Assembly (NCBI GenBank): GCA_028565635.1
Contig: JAOXYB010024903.1
Coordinates: forward strand, 1-16,101
Reading direction: 5' to 3'
DNA length: 16,101 bases
Origin: Phoronis ovalis
Lineage: Eukaryota; Phoronida; Phoronidae
The notes below the pieces were generated by a model. That model worked only from the letters and a program-made list of their open reading frames with translations, had not been told where the DNA came from and did no database searches. Position 1 is the first letter of the stretch. Each line of letters opens with the position of its first letter. Shown in pieces: positions 8,282-16,101 of the stretch. The position numbers and the translations under genes were made by a program.

Positions 8282-8994
8282 GAGTTACAAAATATAAAAT
8301 ACTTATTTTTGTGATAACATCATACAATACGGTAGCATTAAGTAATAATTTCTCATTTAAAACAAAGTAAAATGACATCAAATAAAGGTACAAAAAGTAA
8401 GTCGTTTATGTTCAGTTGTACATGTGGTAAATAAAACTTATTTTCTTTTAATTTAATTATAAAAACCACCGTATTTACTAATTTGATCATAATAAACAAT
8501 AAATCATTGATTATTTTCAAATGCATTTAGACATTTGTTTTTGTTGAGTAGAGTACATATTCATACTGAAAACTATTGTGTCTCTTATCCTCCGTCGATT
8601 TTTGTTAACATTGATTTCAAATTTAAGAAATGAATCCCACCTAGTAATGTACATGCTGTTTTTTTTTTTGAAGTCGCGCTCAAGTACATCACGATACAGA
8701 CAAATTTTTCATAAGGGAACTCAAATCACTAAAAGTATAACGAGTAATCTAAAACAAAATTTATATTTGGGAAGCATAAACGTCTATAAAAAGTAATTTG
8801 TACACTTAAAATAACGACGCATCTAAAATTGTTATGGTATGTCTAAGGAAAAAATACGTAATAACATTTTTCATCTAAGTGATTATCATCTATTTCGCAC
8901 AAAAAAGTGATTCATTGAAGGAACGTCTCTATAGGTAAGAAGCGCATGCACATTCGTTTATAGTCTAAACATTCACTTGTTATTTTTTATATTA

Positions 8995-9006
8995 TGCGCA
9001 TGTGCA
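8995..9006 (+). promoter_or_regulatory. NRF-1-like site look-alike
   Basis: TGCGCATGTGCA differs by one base from the NRF-1 consensus (YGCGCAYGCGCR). A weaker relative, GCGCATGCAC, sits at 8942. No gene start is evident nearby, so function is doubtful. Confidence 0.2.
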
Positions 9007-9152
9007 GTGCTAATACAAATATTCATACTATCATTGTATGGTAATCTATAATTTTGTAAATGTTTTCTCTTATTTGTTAAAATGTACCGTGTTTTTGAAT
9101 AGGCATTGTTAGTTAACATTTATCTAATATTTTATATGACGTCCTTTGCATT

Positions 9153-9166
9153 GTATGACGTCATAC
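9153..9166. promoter_or_regulatory. 14-bp palindrome containing a full CRE (TGACGTCA)
   Basis: GTATGACGTCATAC is a perfect palindrome around the cAMP-response element core. A second TATGACGTC half lies 20 bp upstream at 9135. CREB/ATF proteins bind this core in animals; whether it works here is unknown as no promoter is visible close by. Confidence 0.3.
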
Positions 9167-10944
9167 TTGGTAGACTTTTTTTGTAAAACGAAAATAGAAT
9201 ATATGAAGTATGCACTCGTAGTTTTCAATAATACATTTACATTATACTCCTATTAAAATATAGCATGCCGACTCCTGACACTCAGCTGTGTACGTGAATC
9301 TCGAGGGAGGCGATAAATGGTAATCCTGTAAAAGGTGATACAATAAAAAGGAAGATTATGTTATGTATAGTTTAATTTGTCGCCATCTTTAGCCTGAGGG
9401 CCTTGTCGTGCAACTATTTTTATCCAAGATTCAACACACTATGCTGAATTTATTAAGACGGTATTTGATTGCTGTTAATATCGATGATTTAATAGGATTA
9501 GCAAGTAATCTCCGTCGTTGGATATATCGGCCCAGGAAGCATTTATTCTATAAAATATTACATCCGAATTATTACCTCAGAGGCATAACCCTGATCTTAA
9601 AATAAACGCTAAGCTATCACATACCGTATTAATTTGAACAGTTCCCTCTACTACCTTCTTGAGATGGTTTCTGTTCGAAGCGAAATTGTATACGTCTGTT
9701 TATGGTAAGATAATTCGATTTTTGAATCAAAATTTGTATACATAAATATGTTCATCAGTGAAACAAAGCTTTTTTTAAAATAATCATTGTTTTAATTATG
9801 TTACATATTTGCCAATTTTCAAATTTTGCTTTCCAAGATCATAAATGAAAATTCAGTTTATTTTTTGATTTTGCCTATTGTTGATCGTAAATAGGGAAAA
9901 TAGGAAAGAAAGGCAAACGAAAAAAATCGGTAATTTTATTTTATTTATCATTACTAAAAATAAGAATCTTAAGAAAGCTTTATTTCATATTTTTGTATAA
10001 AAATGTTAATTGAATTGAAGATACCGATCAAAGAGGTGTATGTACCTTACTTTAAAAAATCAGATATGTAATTTTAGCAGGTATGGCTAGCTACTATTCA
10101 GGTAAATACTTTGATTGGCTAGTACATATTGTGATATATCACTCTACGGCGGTAACGATCGAGGATGACGCCTGTCATAATATAAAATGCTGTTTGAGCA
10201 TACATCCAGCCATATCTTCTGTAACACACAAGGTATACTATTTTGCAATAATCGACCTCTTGAGACGTCTTTGCTTTGAATGCGCATGTCTGCATGTTCC
10301 TGTTGTGATATCTTTGCCATTCGTTGTCTGGTAATAGGTTTCTTAATAAAATTCTTCATGATTGCCTACAAAACAGGAATCCAGATTGTGCCTCTTCCTA
10401 GATTGAAATAAAATTATTGTAGATATTATGAAAAGAAATATTTGCAAGATTTAATCACGAGAATTTATCATAAAGAGCCTTTGAAGAGTTATCAAGAATT
10501 TTATGGGCGTAAGGTGTTATATTTCTGAATTCTTTCTAAGAAGTAATTGTTTTCTAATATAGTTCGATAAAGGAAAAGTTGTTTGTAAAGTGTCATATGC
10601 GATTCAAGATAACACATAAAATATAAACACAAGAATCACAAGTGCATATACTTTGTTCTGATCGCAACCGAGATAATTTACTTCCGTGGTACACTTTTTT
10701 AACTGTAATATTCGCTGATGAGTAACCGTTTGACGATTTTAACATGGATTTCGAACTGAATGGTCCGACAGCACAGTGAGCTACCGGTTTGTATATAGCT
10801 AGGAACGCTAAATTAGAAGAAAATTGGTTTCTTGTTGCGAGCTTCTGAATATCGTTACCGTATAAATATGTGTATGAATTAGAAAAATGATGCAAAAAAC
10901 ATAATTAGTGCTGCATTTTTGTGAGTTGATTATCATACATGTTA

Positions 10945-10958
10945 CCACCTGGTGGCGC
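10945..10958 (+). promoter_or_regulatory. CTCF-like site look-alike
   Basis: CCACCTGGTGGCGC fits the common CTCF core at all but one position (T for A at the sixth). It is one of few GC-rich words in this AT-rich stretch and lies about 600 bp upstream of gene C. Single motif matches are weak evidence. Confidence 0.25.
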
Positions 10959-11469
10959 TATTGAATGACATTTTAATGTTTTTGTGATTACATTACCAGA
11001 ACGTGCTATCTTCATTAACCGACTGCAATTAACTAATTGAATCATTCTCAGAAATTATAAACTGTATAACGAAGGGATCTATGAAATCGTATTCTATTAC
11101 ACAGCCAACTTCATCATGGAGATCGAACGCAATTTACAAATAACGTGATTTTTTAGAGAAAAAAAAACTTCATAGTGACAGAAAATACGATACTTAAAAG
11201 AAACGACTTCGCCTTTGAGATTCAAATGTTTTTCAAATGAAATTTTTTGAGATTTGATAGTTCATTTACTGATAGTCTAAGGATTTTTGGAATTTTGCGG
11301 GAATTTCATAAAGAAGTAAAATTGACGATTAACCGAGAACAAACAAGTACATTTAACAAGTTCCTTATAAGAGCAACCCCGGGCTAATTATAGGTTAAAA
11401 ACAACGCTAAAGTACTTGTCGACTATCAGATACCATGACTTGCAAACATATTACTTACACTTTATTTTG

Positions 11470-11475
11470 TATAAA
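11470..11475 (+). promoter_or_regulatory. Candidate TATA box of gene C
   Basis: TATAAA lies 82 bases before the ATG of gene C. A start of transcription about 30 bases downstream (near 11500) would give a 5' UTR of about 50 nt. TATA-like words are frequent in AT-rich DNA, so this rests on position. Confidence 0.35.
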
Positions 11476-11551
11476 CTTATCTCAATGACAAACTATTCTA
11501 AATCTCTAAGTGAATTCAGTAAATTGTCACCCGGCCGTTGAAGATTTAAAT

Positions 11552-13420
11552 ATGTCTTCTGTCGGTCCAGTGCAAGCAACGTGCCTGTTAATTGTGCTGT
11601 GTATGTGGCTTAGTGTTTCCGAAGCTGGCGTACATAGAGATAGGAGTGATCCAGGTAAGATTGTAAATTGTTTCATGAAAATAGAGCAGTGCGTCACTTG
11701 CTAATGAGGAAGGAATGTTTAAGGTAGTAACAGCTTGCCCTAAAAATACAGTAAGCACTAGTTTTTATATTTTACCAAATACTTGTTACGCCCATGTTTC
11801 ATATCTTTTCATCTCATTTACGTGACTTTACATTAAAATTTAATCATGAAATCTGGCGGGAAATAAAAAATGGGTAGATTTTGGTTTTAAGTGTTATAAG
11901 AGCAACTGAAGCAAGCATGATGCAAGTGCAAATTCAACCCCGGGAAAAACGATCATGAATGAACTCTATCATAAAGTTTAATATCGAATCTATTATGTTT
12001 CCAATAAATTAATATTTATTTGTTTCGTTAAAAAGTGCAATTTTGTTTTTAGTACAAATTATGTATGAAAAACATAGTTTGGCCTTTTATATATGTTTTT
12101 GTGATATTTTCAAACAAGTAGTTTTACACCTGTATCCCACCTTTATAATTCGTAATTGCATCGCAGTTTTTCCAACCGGAATTTTGAAAGCAGCGTGCTG
12201 GTCCTCATTTCGCTGATTTTTATGACTGCTGCCAAATACCTAGAGACCCCCTAAGGATAGGCGTAAGAGTGCAATAGACATTTTCTTTGCGGATTCATTA
12301 TCTTGGTAAAAATAAACTTAATTAGTTAAAGTTTAGATTTGATGCGTCCATTTCTTTTTTCCTCCTTTTTAATCATTAATTTGTAAAAGTTTGTTTTGTC
12401 AGACAACAATCATTTTAAACTGTTTCCTACCTAAATAAACCAACGCAAATGTATTTGACAAGACGAATTGTAAAAACTTATCAGACATATCAGGTATCTT
12501 ATGTGACCAGGAAGAATTTTAAAACAAAAATATCAACAATGTCAAACTTCATAACACAGAGTATGTGTCATTCTGTTTGTGTTGTAATTTACTGTAAAGG
12601 AAACAGTTGCATTATTCAAGATAGATAACATAGTCAACTGCGCAAAAAATCGACTGAGAAACCTTTTTTTTCTTTTTTCAATCTTCCGCAATAAAAAAGA
12701 CACAATATAATTTTAGAAGGAGTTGTGAGACATTTCAAATTGCAAATAGGAATTACTGACCTAGAAAAAAACTACGTTCTTGAATTTACTTCATCAGAAG
12801 GGAATGCCAGATAATTAAGAATCATAGTGTAGAGTAGCTATTAATATTGAATGCTAGATTTAATTATTTATTTTTAGATGTAATGTTGTATTTTTAATAC
12901 TTTAAACATTATTTTTAATTGCTGATACATACAGAAACCACAGACTCCGTGCAAACACAGTGTACTGTATTGCACACTTTAATTAAATCACAAGTAATTG
13001 TTTAATAATTTTGGTAACCTCAGCGCTGACCAGAGCACTCAATTTATACAATGACAACTCAATAAAATAAAAATGTTTATAAATTAGTCATTTTCATAAT
13101 AACAAGTTATATATTTAGAGACTGAATTGGAGGCAGGAAACCCTGGTGGCTATGACAAGAACAAAATCAAAATACAGTCACTATGATTCTGGCATACATT
13201 TGGATGATTTTTAAGACTGGGAATGTTTTGCCATGACATTTATAGAGTTTTATTTTCAGGTAAAATCCGTGCATTTCTGACGTGCCGACGAGAGTGTTCA
13301 AGGCGGTGCGATACAGCAGTTTACCAGTTTCCAAACAACGACCAACATTGTCATGCTTGCTTAAAAGAATGTATGAAGGTCTTTTTAGAACAAGCAAAAG
13401 GAGTCGGAGTCAAATTTTAA
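11552..13420 (+). CDS. Gene C: small secreted six-cysteine protein (2 exons)
   Basis: The CDS is 11552-11654 joined to 13260-13420: 264 nt, 87 residues. The donor is CCAG|GTAAGA, the acceptor TTTTATTTTCAG, and the split codon (phase 1) gives Gly. The start chosen is ATG 11552 (A at -3); the frame is open further upstream but without ATG. Exon 1 is essentially a signal peptide: a hydrophobic core (CLLIVLCMWLSV) and a likely cut after SEA (residue 25). The mature part is about 62 residues, basic, with six cysteines spaced C-x3-C-x3-C-x13-C-x2-C-x3-C, all in exon 2. This spacing would suit two helices stapled by disulfides. I do not recognise the family; hormone-like, immune or matrix roles are all possible, and none is shown. 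The 1.6-kb intron separates signal from mature part, as in many secreted peptide genes. Confidence 0.75.
11655..13259 (+). other. Intron of gene C
   Basis: This 1605-bp GT...AG intron is AT-rich and without other exons that I can support. A small imperfect stem lies at 12949-12975 (GTGCAAACACAG / CTGTATTGCAC). Nothing else is seen. Confidence 0.65.
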
Positions 13421-14124
13421 AGTACTCCTGCATAAATTGCCAACTTTAGTATTTTAATGAATAATGTTGCCGTTGGTATAAACGTCGAGTTATAAAAGAA
13501 GACGATGTGCGCAAAAGGATAACATGCCCTCCTTGTTTTAATTGAAACTGACTGCGCTTTAATGGCAAGATGGTATACAATTTCAAATAGTATATGTCCT
13601 AGAAGTGCTAGTCACGCAACGAATCAGATCTTCATTTGACGAAGATTTGAAAATGTACCACACAAATATTTACGATTGCAATAATATGCCGCTCTTAGTC
13701 CGTCACATTTGGACTTACGATTCCCGGGTTACGATTATGGTCTCAGGTAGTTTGTGGGTACAAGGGTGATATCTTTCGTCTGCGAAAATGTTCGAGTCTA
13801 TACACCAACATATCGCAGTCGCAGCAATGAGCATTCCGTTAAGATTCGTATTAATAGAGGACATATTTCAGTGTTTCCGTTAAAAAGAGTCAATGTAAAG
13901 GTCCCTCAGCACGTCACAATGCTAACACTGAACTGAACTACCAAACTGAACTAATCAGATACTTTGTGATCGAAAGATACATGGGATACAAGTGGATGGA
14001 CAATTATTTGTTCGTAAAAATAGCATGAAACATATTTTAAAGTTTTTAGTGAATGTTTAGAGCAAGCATGTCCAATGTTTAAAAACATTCATCATACTTA
14101 ACAAAGTCTTGATATTTCTGATAT

Positions 14125-14130
14125 TTTATT
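14125..14130 (-). terminator. Candidate poly(A) signal of the neprilysin-like gene
   Basis: AATAAA on the minus strand lies about 1.2 kb past the stop at 15338. It is the only canonical signal I saw on that strand in the interval, though ATTAAA variants (near 14811 and 15217) are closer. Confidence 0.3.
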
Positions 14131-14205
14131 ATAATACAGTAACGTTACTATAAATCATTCACAACATTTCATAGCACATAACATTACATAGAAACTGATG
14201 TTTTC

Positions 14206-14211
14206 AATAAA
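14206..14211 (+). terminator. Candidate poly(A) signal of gene C
   Basis: AATAAA on the plus strand is the first canonical signal after the stop of gene C. It lies about 75 bp beyond the minus-strand signal at 14125-14130, so use of both would make the two transcripts overlap at their 3' ends. Confidence 0.35.
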
Positions 14212-15337
14212 TGTCTCCACACACAAAGCTTCAAGATATAAGTACACAGTCCACTGGACACAGTCTCTAGTCTTAGCAGTTTGTGGAAAGGATATTATGA
14301 CACATGTAGCACCAACTTTAAGTAAACACAGGAAACCTAACCAGAATTAATTTATCATATGAAGCAGTTCGATAGGCGAACGACCACAGCTGAATAATAG
14401 TTTGTGATTGGCCCATCATTTCACGAAAAACAGTAAGCACAATGCAATTACCATACAGTTTCCACAGTAGATTAACATAATAGACTGTTTATAAGCAGAA
14501 GGCAGTGTCACCAATCACAAATCCAATTGTTCCAACAAGTCCATGTTTTGTAAATAAAATAATCACGCACTTCTACAAATCACGGCATTGTGGGAGTATA
14601 TATTGGGGTTTGCGAAGTTACCTCACCAAGTGCACGCAAATAGGCCACTGAGTGTGTGTGCAGTGTCTGTGTGCTGATTTATCCTCAAGGTTCAGTTAAA
14701 GAATAAAAATATAAAATTATTATTAAGAAACAAAATAGATTTGTTAATTTTTTTTCTCATGATAGGTTGTCACCTCTTAATTTAAGTCCCAGAAAAGATT
14801 GTAAAAGATCCTTTAATACAGAAAAATATAACCTGGATTCACGAAGCACATAAGCTCATAGGATAAACTTCAGATTGTAGACTGGAGTAATCACAAAGAT
14901 ATCACAATTAATTCATTACAACACTAAAAATCTAAAAAAGTAATAAAATGTTAACAAATACTGAAAACATTCTTATAACATCAATATAATACTTTTTACA
15001 CCTATTCTTCATATAAACAGAGGTGGGTATGATAGTCCACTTGGCACCATCAAGCATCAAGGGACAAAGAGAAATTTTTCTTCCTTCAATAATTATATTC
15101 TATGAGTAACACAAAAGAAAGATGACTAGTGAAACGATCTGGTTAACAGAAATAATTGCACCTTCTGGGATAGCCAATATTTTGTTGAGAACACTGAATA
15201 ATGGCACTTCGTCTTTCTTTAATCATAAACGTGATTCATTTTTCTTAAACTCACAATCAACTTAATTTTTCTTCACACTAATTTCCTCATGGTTCACAAT
15301 TTGATGATTTCTTGATTACCATGGGATAGACTCCCCC
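14212..15337 (-). other. Presumed 3' UTR / flank of the neprilysin-like gene
   Basis: No coding frame is supported here. The stretch contains the 121-bp inverted-repeat segment (14401-14521) and a somewhat GC-richer GT/CA-rich patch at 14600-14690. Its assignment as 3' UTR is inference from position only. Confidence 0.35.
14401..14521. repeat. 121-bp segment bounded by 11-bp inverted repeats
   Basis: TTTGTGATTGG (14401-14411) and CCAATCACAAA (14511-14521) are exact reverse complements. The likeness stops inside, and no target duplication is obvious. Each arm carries a CCAAT core. It may be a tiny MITE or a chance pair; it lies in the presumed 3' UTR of the neprilysin-like gene. Confidence 0.4.
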
Positions 15338-15437
15338 TTACCAAACTTCACATTTTTTGGATGGATTCATTCTGGCATTCTTAGCACACTTATACTGCTC
15401 AGCAAATTCCTTGGAATTTGACAAAGTACCAATTACC
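15338..15437 (-). CDS. Neprilysin-like M13 metallopeptidase, C-terminal exon (partial)
   Basis: The acceptor TTTTACCTTTCAG ends at 15438. The exon starts with the last base of a split codon and encodes [32 protein letters not shown] and TAA (15338-15340): 32 residues. This is the hallmark end of the neprilysin/ECE family: human neprilysin likewise reads IGTLQNSAEF and ends MNPEKKCRVW. The cysteines and terminal Trp are kept; Arg before Val-Trp is Glu here. In the family this tail completes the zinc-peptidase ectodomain, which degrades small peptides at the cell surface. The catalytic HExxH exon is not in the window and must lie to the right. Which M13 paralogue this is cannot be told from the tail. 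Confidence 0.88.
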
Positions 15438-16101
15438 CTGAAAGGTAAAATGTCAATTATATTTTACTGAAAACAACTGAAAAATCCAACACAATGCCAC
15501 ATGTGGTCATAAAAAGAAAGATTAATTTCAATTAACGGTGATAACAGACAAAATACTGCAATATTGTTTCCCACCAAGCCTTATGCAACTTCCAAGGTGC
15601 AATAAACGTTACAATATGACTACAAACTTACACCTCAAAAGCTGTATTCCGCATTTGTAACTTTCCAACAAAAATTGATGACATATTGATTCAGTAAATG
15701 ATTAATATAAATACACTTGGTATAAAACTGAAAGATTTTTTCATCAGAAAAGTAAGATTCAATTTTGAGCTATATTGTATTTATATTAATAAATTCTATC
15801 TCGAAACACAAACAGCATTGATGTATATATCCAGATACTGACATCATTACGCTACAGCAAAGAATTGATTGTGCACACAAGTATGACTACATATGTAGGT
15901 AGGTGATATGTCTTTGCATACATTGCACCATGCATGGTTCATGATATACATGCAGCAAAGAAGTGTTAATAACTTATAACTTGTATGGTAGTACTTGTTA
16001 TTTTATAACTATCAATATTGTAAATTTAACAAGAGGTCTGCGGGTGCAGACAGATGCCCATCATATGATGTAGTTTCTGTAGTTGTAAAGCCATCTTTGT
16101 A
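15438..16101 (-). other. Intron upstream of the neprilysin-like terminal exon
   Basis: No further M13 exon could be recognised up to the right edge, so the intron probably runs out of the window. Near the edge, 16031-16075 (AACAAGAGGTCTGCGGGTGC onward) is unusually GC-rich for its surroundings and may be part of a dispersed repeat. Confidence 0.5.

Larger units (their letters stand above)
6830..11460. other. 4.6-kb stretch without a supportable gene
   Basis: I found no convincing exon on either strand. Open frames here are 64-100 codons, mostly open without ATG and of low-complexity composition. The stretch is very AT-rich with many T/A runs. It holds small palindromes and factor-site look-alikes listed separately (8258, 8995, 9153, 10945). 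It could be intergenic, or intronic to a gene whose exons lie elsewhere. Confidence 0.55.
13421..14211 (+). other. Region 3' of gene C; candidate 3' UTR
   Basis: The first AATAAA on the plus strand after the stop is at 14206-14211, which would give a 3' UTR of about 800 nt. An open frame at 13754-13936 has no coding character and no supporting splice sites. A shorter 3' UTR using a variant signal (for example AATAAT at 13461) is also possible. Confidence 0.35.

Noticed and set aside
10072-10102. Possible 21-bp micro-exon on plus (TTTTAGCAG before, GTAAAT after) with an ATG.
   Set aside because: Sites of this quality are common by chance, and no downstream exon in phase was recognised.
10144-10375. 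Minus-strand frame with a true ATG (10359) after an acceptor-like TTTTGTAG, encoding a polar stretch (KISQQEHADMRIQSK).
   Set aside because: No convincing donor ends it, the second half looks random, and no partner exon was found. It may deserve a check against transcripts but I cannot support it as a gene.
13754-13936. Plus-strand open frame of 60 codons downstream of gene C, considered as a further exon.
   Set aside because: Gene C already ends with a stop at 13420, and this frame has no good acceptor and no recognisable motif.
1-16101. CRISPR array, bacterial operon, phage or organellar content.
   Set aside because: No regularly spaced repeats, ribosome-binding sites or compact gene packing; the splice signals and gene structure are those of an animal nuclear genome.

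Overview
The window looks like nuclear DNA from an invertebrate animal, most likely a bivalve or other lophotrochozoan mollusc. It is AT-rich, gene-sparse and intron-rich, with GT...AG introns, short diverged tandem repeats and foldback-type repeats. The mollusc assignment is inference: it rests on the general character of the DNA and on a remembered resemblance of the largest gene to uncharacterised secreted proteins of molluscs. No bacterial, viral or organellar signal was seen, and most of the longer open frames have no ATG or lie inside repeats.

Layout. 1-1400: no gene; a diverged tandem repeat of about 119 bp (871-1265) and a solitary repeat end at 248. 1497-5227, minus strand: gene A, a four-exon gene for a secreted protein of about 703 residues. 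Its exon phases all agree. The first exon (5 codons) and the true start of the last exon only appear once the splice sites are read. Intron 2 holds a perfect 15-bp hairpin. Intron 3 holds a partial copy of the repeat that forms the foldback element at 6253-6820. 5318-6164, minus strand: gene B, two putative 3' exons of an unrecognised gene, with a near-perfect 52-bp hairpin inside the second. 6253-6820: a foldback element with long, diverged inverted arms. 6830-11460: about 4.6 kb without a supportable gene, holding only short palindromes and factor-site look-alikes. 11552-13420, plus strand: gene C, a two-exon gene for a small secreted six-cysteine protein. 15338-15437, minus strand: the terminal coding exon of a neprilysin-like M13 metallopeptidase, too short to show in a plain search for open frames; the rest of that gene lies beyond the right edge.

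The genes do not form an obvious pathway. Gene A and gene C encode secreted proteins, and the neprilysin-like protein would be a membrane ectoenzyme or secreted peptidase, so the three encode extracellular or cell-surface products. Gene C and the neprilysin-like gene converge tail to tail, and their best poly(A) signals (14206 plus, 14130 minus) imply close or overlapping 3' ends. Most novel: the uncharacterised gene A family with its His/Cys-rich C-terminal module, a repeat-borne in-frame alternative acceptor in its last intron, the six-cysteine secreted protein, the foldback element, and the hairpin in gene B.
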